The notes: a model not told the origin generated them from the sequence alone. A stretch of 64,000 nucleotides of DNA from Rhodococcus sp. Z13 (GCF_025837095.1 NZ_CP107551.1:2970668-3034667), one strand, 5' to 3'; shown: positions 29,699-38,252, counted from the stretch's first letter. Made by a program: numbers and translations.

Positions 29699-32323
29699 CT
29701 ATCCGAGTTTCCTCGTCATCCAAGCCGGGGCCTGCCGGGTCACAGTGGGGCGGACGGGGTTACCGAAGGACGCGGTCTTGGAGGAGCGGAGCTGGAGGCG
29801 GTCGTGGGCGATGATCGCCGCCGCAACCCGGTCCGGCTGGTGCTGGCCCTGCTGCCACGACACGGCCTGGTCGACGAACTCGACGAGCTCGGGCCACACG
29901 ACGCGGCAGGTGCCGGTTTCGATGGCTTGGCGGAGGAGAGCGGAGCGGGCGATGGCGTCGCCCTTGCCTCGCCACGGGTGGACTTTGAGGTCGTGGGTGC
30001 GGCGGATCGCGGCGGCGGTGTCGCGGTCGCGGCCGTCGAAGGTCTCCTCGAGTTTGCGGCGGTAGGCGGTGATGGCGCGTCGGATGACGTTCACGTACGT
30101 GGTGCCGGCCGTGTAGGTTTCGACGGCGATCTCGGTGGCGTGGGTTTCCATTGCGAGGGCGACGGCGGCGTGGCCCCATTGGTCGGAGGTCATGTGCCCG
30201 GATCGGTCGTGGGTGAGGGCGATCGAACCGTCGGGCTGCAACGCGGCTGCGATGACTCCGGCTTCGTCGCCTTCTCCGGTTTCGGCGGGGTCGACGGCGA
30301 CGACCCGCATGGTGGACCGGTCGGGCTGGTGTTCGAGGCGGTGGTCATCGAACCACGACCTCGAGAAGAGTCCGCCTTCGTTGGGGGTGGGGACGCCTTG
30401 GTAGAGGGCGTACCAGACGCGTTCGCCGACTTGGCGGCGGCGGGCTTCGAACTGGTCCTGTGTGCGTCCGCGGGCGGAGATCATCGCGACGCCTGGGGGT
30501 CGGCCGAGTTCGTCGGGGATCCCCGCTTCGCTGATGGCGGGGATGTTGATGTGCCGCCAGGTGCGTTCCTCGGGTGGGAGTTCCGCTTCGGTGGCGATGA
30601 TTTCCCCTGCCAGGTCGTTTTCGTGCCAGCGGGTTTGGATGACGATCACCGACGCATCGGGTGAGAGACGTGTGAGGGCGACGGCTTTGAACCACTCGGA
30701 GACTTTCCGGCGGTGCGCTGCCGAGTCGGCTTCCTGCATGTTCTTGTAGGGGTCGTCGACGATCAGCAGGTCGGCGGCGCGGCCGGTGATGGAGGAGCCG
30801 AGACCGACGGCTTTGTAGCCGCCCTTGCCGGAGGTGATTTTCCAGTTGGAGACGGCGGTGCTGGTGCGGTCGAGTTGCAACCCGATTTTGTCTTCGACGG
30901 GTTGGCCCGTGATGGCGTCTACTGCTCCGGTGCCGGCGGTTTCGATCCAGCCTCGGGCGGTGCGGGAGTGGTCTTCGGCGAGGGCGTCGCCGTAGGCGGT
31001 GACGATGATGCGGGTGTCGGGGTTGATCTGGAGTGCGCGGAGCGGGGCCCACACGGCGCAGAGGGAGGAATTGTGCGTCGGAGTCATGTGGTCGCCCACG
31101 AGGTAGAGGCCGTCCTCTGAGTCGACGGTGATGCAGTGGCCGGGGGTCGGGTCGATCGCCTCGATCTTGGTGATGGCGATACGGCGGCGAATGGCAGGGC
31201 GGAATGCGGCTGCCTTGCGAGGGAGTCGCGCTGGTGCAACGTCGTGTGGGGAGAAGGTGAGCCGCCACATGCGCTTCTTACCTTGGATCCCCGATGTGGA
31301 CAGCTTGGGTTCGGTCGGCTTGTGAACGTGGGCTCGGTATCCGAGGGACCTGGCGAGTTCGGCTGCGCCGCGGACCAATGTCTCGTTGCTGTTGTCGAAT
31401 GAGACCTGCCCGTTCTTGCTGACGTGTCCGTCGGTGTCGATGAGGCCGGCGAGGAGAGCTCGACGCTGCTCGATGGATCCGCGCAAGTACTTCTGGGGGA
31501 TGTGCTTGTTCTTGAACACCCCAGCGGCGATCAGGTCGCGGCGTAGCTCTTCTCCGTAGTAGTCGGTAACGATCCCGGTGGTGGCGTGAATGAAGCTCTT
31601 GGTGACCGCATACGGGAGTTCGTAGTGGTCGTCGGGGTGGTGGGTGATGGCGGGCTTCGTGGTGGTGCCGTCGCCGAGCCACACTCCGAGTGTGTACGGG
31701 TCGAGTGGGAGGTCGGCTGGTTCGCACCTGAGTGGTTCCTGCCAGGGGAGTTGGAATCGGTAGCGGTGGCCGCGGGTTCCAGGGGGGCCGCTGCTCAGTT
31801 TGACGGATTCGAGCCGTGCGGTTTCGACAATTCGGTAGCCCCCGCAGGCTCGATCCCAGACGGTCCATTCGTGGCGATGGTGGACATCGATGTAGCTGTG
31901 GTCGGAGAAGTGTACGCGGCGATCAGCTGCTGCCGGCTGGTGTACTTCGAGGACTTTGATGGGGACGCCTGAGGGGTGGAAGACGGTATCGCCGGGGCGG
32001 ATTTCGCCGTGAGTCGTCCAGCCGTCCGGGGTAGGGACCGGTGTGTCGTGCGATACCAGCTTGCCTTCTTGAGGAGGCATCGTGACGAGGAGGTTTTGGC
32101 GGGGTTCGCGGATGGCGTGTTCGACCGCTTTCGAGATGGTTTCGGTGGCGGGGGTGATGACGTAGTTGGGGTCGCAGGCGGCGGCGAGTTGGGCGGGGTG
32201 GGTGTAGTGGGTTTGGATGACGCGGCGGGCGTGTTGGGCTTGGAGCCAGGCGAGCATGGCGGCTTTGCGTTCGGGGGTCCAGGTGCGGGTGTGTTCGCGG
32301 AGTGCCTCGGCCGTGTAGTCCAT
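29699..32323 (-). CDS. Terminase large subunit interrupted by an intein
   Basis: An 874-aa precursor; removal of residues 89-418 leaves a 544-aa TerL. The ATPase P-loop is split exactly: PPQEGK before and SS after the intein. Walker B is LLIVDDPYKN, and the nuclease domain has VVAVDPAETGEGDEAG. TerL packages DNA into the procapsid and cuts genome ends. The insertion inside the P-loop means packaging depends on protein splicing. It is preceded by small DNA-binding genes and followed by a late promoter. Confidence 0.93.
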   Translation of the reverse strand: MDYTAEALREHTRTWTPERKAAMLAWLQAQHARRVIQTHYTHPAQLAAACDPNYVITPATETISKAVEHAIREPRQNLLVTMPPQEGKLVSHDTPVPTPDGWTTHGEIRPGDTVFHPSGVPIKVLEVHQPAAADRRVHFSDHSYIDVHHRHEWTVWDRACGGYRIVETARLESVKLSSGPPGTRGHRYRFQLPWQEPLRCEPADLPLDPYTLGVWLGDGTTTKPAITHHPDDHYELPYAVTKSFIHATTGIVTDYYGEELRRDLIAAGVFKNKHIPQKYLRGSIEQRRALLAGLIDTDGHVSKNGQVSFDNSNETLVRGAAELARSLGYRAHVHKPTEPKLSTSGIQGKKRMWRLTFSPHDVAPARLPRKAAAFRPAIRRRIAITKIEAIDPTPGHCITVDSEDGLYLVGDHMTPTHNSSLCAVWAPLRALQINPDTRIIVTAYGDALAEDHSRTARGWIETAGTGAVDAITGQPVEDKIGLQLDRTSTAVSNWKITSGKGGYKAVGLGSSITGRAADLLIVDDPYKNMQEADSAAHRRKVSEWFKAVALTRLSPDASVIVIQTRWHENDLAGEIIATEAELPPEERTWRHINIPAISEAGIPDELGRPPGVAMISARGRTQDQFEARRRQVGERVWYALYQGVPTPNEGGLFSRSWFDDHRLEHQPDRSTMRVVAVDPAETGEGDEAGVIAAALQPDGSIALTHDRSGHMTSDQWGHAAVALAMETHATEIAVETYTAGTTYVNVIRRAITAYRRKLEETFDGRDRDTAAAIRRTHDLKVHPWRGKGDAIARSALLRQAIETGTCRVVWPELVEFVDQAVSWQQGQHQPDRVAAAIIAHDRLQLRSSKTASFGNPVRPTVTRQAPAWMTRKLG
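31070..32059 (-). mobile_element. Class 3-like intein with LAGLIDADG homing endonuclease in TerL
   Basis: A 330-residue in-frame insert (precursor residues 89-418). Its first residue is Leu, not Cys/Ser. The N-block is SHDTPVPTPDGWTTHGEIRP. Block B has HHRHEW (Trp153), block F has GHCITVDSEDGLYL (Cys397), block G has MTPTHN (Thr416, His417, Asn418), and the +1 residue is Ser. Trp, block-F Cys and block-G Thr form the WCT signature of class 3 inteins, which branch from the internal Cys. Endonuclease motifs are LGVWLGDGT and LLAGLIDTDGHV, both with intact acidic residues. Confidence 0.88.
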
Positions 32324-32335
32324 TGGTGGTGCCTG

Positions 32336-32500
32336 TCAGATGGTGGTGTCGTCGGGGTCGCGGAGGAGGTGGGGGTCTTGCTGGTAGCTGGGGCATTCGC
32401 ACGGCTGGCCGTAGCTGTCCGGTCTTGTGCAGTGGGGCTGGTGGTTGCGGTGGTGGTGGTTGCAGGTGCAGTAGGCGAGGTCGGGGTCGATCGCGGTCAC
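32336..32500 (-). CDS. Small Cys/His-rich protein (54 aa)
   Basis: The GTG start at 32498-32500 overlaps the TAG of the upstream gene (TAGTGA). Contains CTCNHHHRNHQPHC and CECPSY, a likely zinc-binding knot. It is the last gene before TerL. Unknown function. Confidence 0.6.
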   Translation of the reverse strand: MTAIDPDLAYCTCNHHHRNHQPHCTRPDSYGQPCECPSYQQDPHLLRDPDDTTI

Positions 32501-32928
32501 TACGGTGTCCCCTCCACGCCAGCGCCTCCGAGGTCGTAACGCAACAGCCCGGCGAACTCGAGTGCTTCCAGTGCTTCCGATGCCGGCAGCCACGGTTCTG
32601 CGAGGTGCAGATTCAGGATGGTGTGGATCGTCTTGTCGTCGAGTCCGCCCGCACTAGCGGTCGCCAATCCAATGGTGATGTACTTCCGGATCACGGCTTC
32701 AATCCGTTCGTGCGCGGCTTCGCGGGCGGTCTTTGGGAGGCCGTCGGAGTTGAGGCCCCATGGAGCTTTGCTCATTCGCTCTTCCTGAGTTCGAAGTGGC
32801 GCCGGGGGTTGGCCGGCTTCGTAGCTGGCGAGCAGGGCACGCAGACGCTGGTTTTCGGCGCGGAGCTCGTCGATCTGCCGGACAGCCGCGGCGATCCCGA
32901 CCTCGAGGTGCTCGACGTGTCCGCTCAC
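32500..32928 (-). CDS. Coiled-coil phage protein (142 aa)
   Basis: The N-terminal 40 residues form a leucine-zipper-like coil (IDELRAENQRLRALLASYE); the C-terminal half is helical with an invariant-looking LGLNSDGLPKTAREAAHE style segment. GTG start, 2 nt after the HTH gene. Function unknown; position suggests packaging or late regulation. Confidence 0.62.
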   Translation of the reverse strand: MSGHVEHLEVGIAAAVRQIDELRAENQRLRALLASYEAGQPPAPLRTQEERMSKAPWGLNSDGLPKTAREAAHERIEAVIRKYITIGLATASAGGLDDKTIHTILNLHLAEPWLPASEALEALEFAGLLRYDLGGAGVEGTP

Positions 32929-32930
32929 AG

Positions 32931-33473
32931 CTACCCCCTCTCGGTCTGACGCTGTGCGGCGAGCTGGTCGATCAGGTCATCCCGCTGCTTCTTGTAGCGG
33001 GCCGCCTCCCGCCGGGCCTGCTCCAGTTCGAAGTCCCGGGCCTTCTCCCCTGCCTTCGCCCGCGACTCGATCGTCTCCACTTCCACGGCGATGTTCTGGG
33101 CGTACCGCATCACCGCGGTCATCGGATGGGCGCGGATCTGTTTCACCAGGCGGATCGAGCAGCGGAGCATTCGGGCGATGTCGTCGGCGGTGGTTCCGCG
33201 GGCGGTGAGACCAGCGACGACCCAGCAGCGGTCTTCGGTGGTGAGGTTGCGGATGTGGAGTTGGCCGGCTTGGGCGGCGGTGATGAGGTGATCGTCCGGC
33301 ACCCAGGGGTGGGTGGTGGACGGGGCCGGTGCTGGGGTGTCGGTGTGGGGGTGGGGGCGGCCGGGGGCGCGGCGGGGGCGGCTGGTGCAGGGTCGACGTG
33401 ACACCGGCTCTGGGGCTGGTGTGGGGGTGTCGAATGTGAGGATGTCGAAGAGGGTGGGCTGGTGGTACGTCAT
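32931..33473 (-). CDS. Helix-turn-helix DNA-binding protein (180 aa)
   Basis: The N-terminal 65 residues are Pro/Arg-rich and disordered. Residues about 75-125 contain LTTEDRCWVVAGLTARGTT and DDIARMLRCSIRLVKQIRA, a clear helix-turn-helix of a type found before terminase in many actinophages. The C-terminal 50 residues are coiled coil. It could be the small terminase, or the activator of the TGCACC late promoters; both are inference. The ATG lies in the gap before the Zn-ribbon gene. Confidence 0.72.
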   Translation of the reverse strand: MTYHQPTLFDILTFDTPTPAPEPVSRRPCTSRPRRAPGRPHPHTDTPAPAPSTTHPWVPDDHLITAAQAGQLHIRNLTTEDRCWVVAGLTARGTTADDIARMLRCSIRLVKQIRAHPMTAVMRYAQNIAVEVETIESRAKAGEKARDFELEQARREAARYKKQRDDLIDQLAAQRQTERG

Positions 33474-33478
33474 CAGGG

Positions 33479-33856
33479 TCACTTCGCCTTGTCCTCGCCG
33501 TTGTGGGTGGGGTGGCGGTGGAATCCGTCGTCGAGGATCGCTTCGACGATGTCGGGGATGGATGCGCCCGACAGGTAGCCGTGGGTGATCAGGGAGTGGA
33601 GCTGCTGCCGGTCCGCCTCTTGCTGCTCGTGGTATTCGCGGAGTGCCATCAGTGATTCGATGACCTGCGGGGTGCGGAGGAGTTCGGCGCGGAGCTCGGG
33701 GTCGGGGGTTTCCCAGCCGTGGTGCTTGCTCCAGATGATGAGGTCGGAGCAGGTGAGGCACACGGCGACGTCCCCGTCGTCGGGTGGGTCGGTGACGTCG
33801 TCGGGGCCGAGGAAGTCGCTTCCGCAGGTGGGGCAGCGGGTGGAGACGGGGGTCAT
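33479..33856 (-). CDS. Zn-ribbon phage protein (125 aa)
   Basis: CPTCGSDFLG ... CLTCSDL near the N-terminus is a four-Cys zinc ribbon, followed by a helical region with many Gln/Glu. ATGA overlap with the upstream gene. Function unknown. Confidence 0.68.
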   Translation of the reverse strand: MTPVSTRCPTCGSDFLGPDDVTDPPDDGDVAVCLTCSDLIIWSKHHGWETPDPELRAELLRTPQVIESLMALREYHEQQEADRQQLHSLITHGYLSGASIPDIVEAILDDGFHRHPTHNGEDKAK

Positions 33857-34038
33857 GTGAAGTAGGTCCTCTCCGGGGTGAAGTGGACTCGCATGTGTTC
33901 CCCGGCGATGCGTTGCTGCTCGATCATCGGGACGGTGGTGGTGTTGTCGGGGCTGCCGTCGAACCATTCGGTGATGAGTCGCCAGTCGCATCCGTCGACG
34001 GGGCAGGACTTGTAGGCCTTCGGCCGGCGCTCAGGCAC
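33853..34038 (-). CDS. C2H2-like small zinc protein (61 aa)
   Basis: CPVDGCDW ... HMRVHF is a classical C2H2-like pattern. The GTG at 34036-34038 was chosen because it has GAGGAG 8 nt upstream; a frame to 34047 is also open. Possibly DNA/RNA-binding. Confidence 0.58.
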   Translation of the reverse strand: MPERRPKAYKSCPVDGCDWRLITEWFDGSPDNTTTVPMIEQQRIAGEHMRVHFTPERTYFT

Positions 34039-34255
34039 AGCACTCACTCCTCAGTGTTTCCTCGAGCTGTTCGACGAGTTCGGGCTGGGTTGTGGAGTCC
34101 CAGTCCTCGGGGAGGACGACGACAGCTCTGAGATCGTTTCCGCAGTCGCACGCGTACTGGACGGTGAGTCGGTGGCCGCCGGATTCGTAGGCCTGCCCGG
34201 TTTCGGGGTCGACGACCGGGGAGAGGAATTCGAGGGTGCTGGTGGTGTCAGCCAC
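34031..34255 (-). CDS. Small phage protein (74 aa)
   Basis: GTG start with an AGGAGG Shine-Dalgarno. Contains YACDCGNDLRAVVVLPEDW and a CC end; a possible metal site. Unknown. Confidence 0.6.
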   Translation of the reverse strand: MADTTSTLEFLSPVVDPETGQAYESGGHRLTVQYACDCGNDLRAVVVLPEDWDSTTQPELVEQLEETLRSECCA

Positions 34256-34769
34256 GGTGGTCCTCCTCGTCCTCGTCGCTGCTGGCGTCCTCCTCGCCGT
34301 CGGCAGGGGCTGCCTCCAGGGCGCCGGCGGCAGCGAGGTCCCGCATCAAACGTGAGGCCTCGGCCGCGAAGTCCACATCGCTCGCACCCACCGACACCCG
34401 CACCGGCGCATCCAAGCCGAGGAGCTTCGAACGACGATCCGAGATCCGCACCAGCGACGACACCGCCGACGACGCAGCCGACACCACCGACGGATCCCCC
34501 GTCTTCGGCAGCGACAGCAGGTGCCCGAGCTGCACCCGATGCAACTGATCCAGCCGATCCGCCTCCAACGCCCGGTACTCCTCCACCGCCTCGAACTCCG
34601 TCCGATCCAACAACCGGCGGGCAGCGTTGTACGCCGAGGCCCGATCCGCATACCCAACCTCCTCGGCGATCTCCTGCCACTGATACCCCTGCCGGCGCAG
34701 CTCGAGTGCCTTCCAAGCCCGCATCGTGGCGTCGATGTTGTCGGGGGCCATTGGTGATCTACTGCCCAT
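34248..34769 (-). CDS. Helix-turn-helix protein, candidate small terminase (173 aa)
   Basis: The N-terminal segment ALELRRQGYQWQEIAEEVGY followed by RASAYNAARRLLDRT is a homeodomain-like HTH. The middle is helical (YRALEADRLDQLHRVQLGHL) and the C-terminus is very acidic (GEEDASSDEDEED). This arrangement, 2 kb upstream of TerL, fits a small terminase subunit that recognises the packaging site. GGAGG 7 nt before the ATG. Confidence 0.68.
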   Translation of the reverse strand: MGSRSPMAPDNIDATMRAWKALELRRQGYQWQEIAEEVGYADRASAYNAARRLLDRTEFEAVEEYRALEADRLDQLHRVQLGHLLSLPKTGDPSVVSAASSAVSSLVRISDRRSKLLGLDAPVRVSVGASDVDFAAEASRLMRDLAAAGALEAAPADGEEDASSDEDEEDHRG

Positions 34770-34989
34770 TGGTGTGCCTCCTGGGGTTGTGGGGTGGTGG
34801 GTTGTCTGTGGTTTGTGGTGGATCCGATGGCATGGGTTCTAGCTGGAGGCCACGCAGTACTACGGCTGCGGCTTCGTGCAGCAACTCAGCAATGTCAGGT
34901 GTGTCGTCGCGGCCCCACCGCTTGACTGAGACTTTCTCGACGGTGAGTTCGCCGGAGTCGCTCACGACGCGGATTTCGACTCGTGCCAT
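34759..34989 (-). CDS. Small phage protein (76 aa)
   Basis: MARVEIRVVSDSGELTVEKV ..., with a Pro/Asn-rich tail; ATGA overlap with the upstream gene. Conserved hypothetical type, function unknown. Confidence 0.58.
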   Translation of the reverse strand: MARVEIRVVSDSGELTVEKVSVKRWGRDDTPDIAELLHEAAAVVLRGLQLEPMPSDPPQTTDNPPPHNPRRHTNGQ

Positions 34990-35423
34990 CAGTCCGCCTC
35001 CGGATCTTGTGGCTGCTGCGTCGAGTGGGTGTTGATGAACTCGCACCAGTTGGTGTCGGCCAGCCAGGTTTTTCCCATGAGGTGCGCGGTCCAGTTCAGG
35101 AGTTGAGCGTGGGTATGGAGTTTGCTCACGGGGATGCGGTAAGGGTTGTTGTCGGTCTCTGGATCACAGTCCGCATGGTGGGTGCGCCATCGAATGGGGC
35201 CGCCTATCGCATCTAGTGCAGATGCCTTTAGCACTACAGCTCTTTCGTTTACGGTGTCTTGTGGGACCCCCCGTTCTGCAGCTATCCGAGATACGGCTCG
35301 GTTCATGACCACTCGAGTTCGTTCTCTGCGTTGAAACACTGCGGACTTATCGATGTGCACGTAGCCGGTCTGGCCTTGGACCGGCTTTCGGCAGGCTTCG
35401 CAGATGTGAGTCAGGTTGGTCAT
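34989..35423 (-). CDS. Phage protein with N-terminal Cys pair (144 aa)
   Basis: HICEACRKPVQGQTGYVHID at the start suggests a metal-binding head; the C-terminal WRTHHADCDPETDNNPYRIP segment adds Cys and His. No family identified. Overlaps its neighbour by 4 nt. Confidence 0.6.
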   Translation of the reverse strand: MTNLTHICEACRKPVQGQTGYVHIDKSAVFQRRERTRVVMNRAVSRIAAERGVPQDTVNERAVVLKASALDAIGGPIRWRTHHADCDPETDNNPYRIPVSKLHTHAQLLNWTAHLMGKTWLADTNWCEFINTHSTQQPQDPEAD

Positions 35424-35719
35424 CGTTCCACTGCCTTCGCGTTGCTGACTGCGGCGAGGTATCCGGCTAGGTAGTCCAGATCTGCCGGGCTGTGTTCGCT
35501 GATGTTTCCGTGGACCGTGGGTTGTGCATCGATCGCGCCGGGTTCGGGGAGTTCGACGATGCCGAAGCGGGCGAGGATCTGGTCGAGCTGGTGGCCGAGG
35601 ATGTCTTCACCGATCCATCCGCACCAGCATTCGACCTGCTCGCCCTTCGGACGTGTGGAAGACCAGGAGCGCATCGAGTGGCCGACGAGGACATTCCGGA
35701 GTTCGTCGCGGATGCTCAT
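35420..35719 (-). CDS. Small phage protein (99 aa)
   Basis: Contains ECWCGWIGEDILGHQLDQIL, a Cys/Trp/His pattern frequent in actinophage early genes, and an Asp/Leu-rich end. Unknown function; overlaps of 4 nt on both sides. Confidence 0.6.
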   Translation of the reverse strand: MSIRDELRNVLVGHSMRSWSSTRPKGEQVECWCGWIGEDILGHQLDQILARFGIVELPEPGAIDAQPTVHGNISEHSPADLDYLAGYLAAVSNAKAVER

Positions 35720-35832
35720 GCGATCACCACCAGTGCGAGTGCTGCCGCGGCGATGAGGACAGCCCAGACGAGCAGGGCGGCGGGCACGGGTGGCATGTTC
35801 TCGCGGACGGGGCCGCTGTTCAGGCTAGTCAT
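35716..35832 (-). CDS. 38-aa single-TM micro-protein
   Basis: MTSLNSGPVRENMPPVPAAL followed by LVWAVLIAAAALALVVIA, a single membrane helix ending at the C-terminus. ATGA overlaps join it to both neighbours, supporting translation. Unknown role. Confidence 0.62.
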   Translation of the reverse strand: MTSLNSGPVRENMPPVPAALLVWAVLIAAAALALVVIA

Positions 35833-36350
35833 CGACACCCTCGGGGACCTCGGGGGACTCGATGTAGTAGCGGTGAGAGGTCAGTCCGGACAAGGTGACT
35901 ACCGATCCGTAGGACCATCGCCAGCCGTGAGGGGCACTTCCGCTCCGGTGGGCTTTCCCGTGGGGGGGTGAAGACGGCGAGGACGTCGTCGGGGACGTCG
36001 CGGAGGCGGGACCACTGACGCAGGGTCTTGGTGTCGTTGCCGTCGCCGTCGAGTTCGTCGAGTCTGTCGAGGACGGCTCGGATGCCGGCGCGGATTGCCT
36101 CGCGGTTGATCTCGCTGAGTTCTTCCCATCCGAGCCAGTCGTCCTCGATGGCAAAGTACTGCATGCCATCGGCGTAGACCTTGGCGAGTTCGTCGATGAA
36201 TGCGGCGCGCTCGGTGTGCTCGCGTTCGATCAGGTCGGCTTCGTCACGCAGGACTTTGGCGGCGTGGTGAAGGTGCATGGTTTCGAGGAAGTCGGCGTTT
36301 GCGCGCATGGCGGCGATGCGGACTTCGACCGGGATGTCAGGGTCAGGCAT
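35825..36350 (-). CDS. Early phage protein with homopolymer frameshift near its C-terminus
   Basis: About 174 aa. The first 128 residues (HHAAKVLRDEADLIEREH, WSRLRDVPDDVLAVF) are in one frame. At a run of seven C (minus strand; G at 35962-35968) the frame changes. Read straight it gives an Arg/Pro-rich end stopping at 35829. With one C skipped it gives HGWRWSYGSVVTLSGLTSHR and RYYIESPEVPEGVDD, stopping at 35825, which looks like a genuine C-terminus. Indel, phase-variable tract or slippage. Confidence 0.6.
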
Positions 36351-36723
36351 ATCGGGATCCCTTCTGACCGGGAGCGTTCGATCCGGTGCACGTGTGATCG
36401 TGGTGGGTGGCTTTCGGGCAGCGTTTGTTTCCGCAGTCGGGACAGACGATGAAGTCCCACGTGGGCATGATCCGCGGGTCGTATTGCTCCATTGCGTCGA
36501 TGTATTCGTCCTCGCAGGTGGAGCACCAGCAGGAGCAGATCGGTTTGACGATGACGTCCTGGTGGCGGACTTTCACGCGGGTGCTGCGGTTGTCGGATGA
36601 TGCTTCGAGCCATCCGTTTTTGAAGACGCGGTCGACGGTCAGTTCCATGATTGGGCCGAACGAGACTCCGGGCTTCAATTTGACGCGGGCGCCCACTCTC
36701 AGGGGTGCAATCTCGGTGGTCAT
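36343..36723 (-). CDS. Zn-binding phage protein (126 aa)
   Basis: The N-terminal half is a small beta barrel-like stretch (RVGARVKLKPGVSFGPIMEL). The C-terminal half has CSCWCSTCEDEY, CPDCGNKRC and HHDHTC, enough for two zinc sites. Unknown function; early operon. Confidence 0.65.
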   Translation of the reverse strand: MTTEIAPLRVGARVKLKPGVSFGPIMELTVDRVFKNGWLEASSDNRSTRVKVRHQDVIVKPICSCWCSTCEDEYIDAMEQYDPRIMPTWDFIVCPDCGNKRCPKATHHDHTCTGSNAPGQKGSRYA

Positions 36724-36839
36724 CGGGTCTCCCAGGTGGTGATGGGTGGCTGGTAGGGCTGCGGTGTGTGGCAGCCGGTGAGGAGGGCCGCCACGAGGTA
36801 GCCGATCGTGAGGGCCGCGGTGGCGTGGAAACGAGTCAT
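36720..36839 (-). CDS. 39-aa micro-lipoprotein
   Basis: MTRFHATAALTIGYLVAALL followed by TGC gives a signal peptide with lipobox LLTGC. The mature part is only 17 residues, Pro-rich (HTPQPYQPPITTWETR). Joined by ATGA overlaps on both sides. It could act in exclusion or lysis; no homolog recalled. Confidence 0.6.
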   Translation of the reverse strand: MTRFHATAALTIGYLVAALLTGCHTPQPYQPPITTWETR

Positions 36840-37081
36840 GCCTCACCGCCCAGGGTGCATACAGCCGTCGTGGTTCGTGCGAGTACTTCGGCGGTCTCCC
36901 ACATGCGGAGTGGGTGGGAGGCGGTCCAGCCGGTGAGGGCCTTCCAGCAGAACTCTTCGTCGCCGGCCGCGATGATTTCCATGCGGGGTGCGTGTCCGTG
37001 GAGGTCGGGGTCCGGGTGTTCGCCTGCCGGGTCTCCACTGAAGTAGATGACGGCGAAGTGCATGGTGGGGTCTACGGCCAC
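36836..37081 (-). CDS. Small phage protein (81 aa)
   Basis: GTG start with GAGGTG upstream. Mixed alpha/beta (MHFAVIYFSGDPAGE ... MEIIAAGDEEFCWKALTGW). Unknown. Confidence 0.6.
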   Translation of the reverse strand: MAVDPTMHFAVIYFSGDPAGEHPDPDLHGHAPRMEIIAAGDEEFCWKALTGWTASHPLRMWETAEVLARTTTAVCTLGGEA

Positions 37082-37476
37082 AGTTCACCTCCAATGGCCT
37101 TGTGAATGGCCCGCCCCCACGCCTTGTCGCCGGGGTCGTCGAGACTGAGGGCGTAGTCGGCGACCTCCCGCACCCGCTTCAACGCTTCGAACGCCTGCTG
37201 TTCACGCGTGAGGGTGTCGTGGAGGGCCTGCTCGCAGTAGTCGAGCTTGGTGCGAGGTGCCGGGGCCTGGGTGGGCTCGGGTGTCTCGGTGAGGATTTCG
37301 ACGGGGAGTTCGACGGCGGAGGCTTTGCAGGATGTGTTGCCGAGCCAGAGTCGTCCGGGGGTGTTGTCGGTGGTGAAGGTGCGTCCGAGGGCGCCGAGTT
37401 CGCGGATGTGGGTGCCGGCGGGGAGGTTGTAGAGGTCGGCGGTGGTGTAGACGACACCCGGTTCGGTGGCGGTCAC
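37072..37476 (-). CDS. Early phage protein (134 aa)
   Basis: The N-terminal beta domain (AGTHIRELGALGRTFTTDN) is linked by a Pro/Thr stretch to a C-terminal coiled coil (QALHDTLTREQQAFEALKRV). GTG start. Unknown function. Confidence 0.62.
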   Translation of the reverse strand: MTATEPGVVYTTADLYNLPAGTHIRELGALGRTFTTDNTPGRLWLGNTSCKASAVELPVEILTETPEPTQAPAPRTKLDYCEQALHDTLTREQQAFEALKRVREVADYALSLDDPGDKAWGRAIHKAIGGELWP

Positions 37477-38252
37477 GAGTCCGCCCCCGCGATCACGCCT
37501 CGATAGAACCCTGGCTTCACCAGGTCATCGCGGCCACTCTCGTAGGCGAGGACTGTCAGGTTCGCGACTCCGATGCGGAGCTGCTGCTGTCCCATGAACT
37601 CGATGACGTCCATGAACGACCATTCGGCAAGCTCCGCTATGTCGAGTCCTGTCGCAGTGGACAGCGCCTCCAACACCTCGCCGGACTCGAACAGGTCACG
37701 GTCCGGGGCGAACTCGGGAAGCTTCCGATATCGGCCGAACACCATGTTCGCGACCCATTCGTTGATGTCCGGGTCGAGGACGATTCGCACTGCGTCGTCC
37801 GGTATTCCACCCCATCGGCGGAGCGCTTCGATCCTTGCTTCGCCCCGACGCTTGCTCTCCTCCTCGAGTTCCTGTCGTTCCTTCTCAGTGAGGACGTGGA
37901 AGTGCAGCGAGGATTCAGCGAGGGCGACTACGTCGTCGAAGTTCTTCGAGGTGAAGTACTCTGTGCCGGCGCTGGGGGTTCCCAGTTCTCGAAGCAGGGA
38001 GGTCTCGTTGTCCCGGTAGCCGGTGTGTGGCACGGAGAGCCACAGGCGGGTGATGTCGGCGCCGAACTTTCTGGCGTGTTCCCAGTGCGTCCGTATACGT
38101 CCGCGGGGGTTGTTGGTCCGGCCGACCTTCATGGTGCCTGTCGAAAACTCGATGATGTACAGGTAGCCGTCGAATCCGCTCCCGTTTGCTCGCCGCACTT
38201 CTGGGAGTTCCCAGAGTTTCACGCCGTTCGAGGTGTAATGCGTGGTGGTCAT
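37473..38252 (-). CDS. GIY-YIG-like (T5orf172/MUG113-type) protein
   Basis: A 259-aa protein. Residues about 28-100 contain GYLYIIEFSTGTMKVGRTNN, a conserved Arg-rich helix, and ETSLLREL with GTEYF, the layout of T5orf172-type GIY-YIG domains. The C-terminal half is helical and Glu-rich. It may be a nuclease of the phage recombination or exclusion type. It lies directly downstream of the antirepressor gene with an ATGA overlap, as GIY-YIG-type domains are often paired or fused with such proteins. Confidence 0.72.
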   Translation of the reverse strand: MTTTHYTSNGVKLWELPEVRRANGSGFDGYLYIIEFSTGTMKVGRTNNPRGRIRTHWEHARKFGADITRLWLSVPHTGYRDNETSLLRELGTPSAGTEYFTSKNFDDVVALAESSLHFHVLTEKERQELEEESKRRGEARIEALRRWGGIPDDAVRIVLDPDINEWVANMVFGRYRKLPEFAPDRDLFESGEVLEALSTATGLDIAELAEWSFMDVIEFMGQQQLRIGVANLTVLAYESGRDDLVKPGFYRGVIAGADS

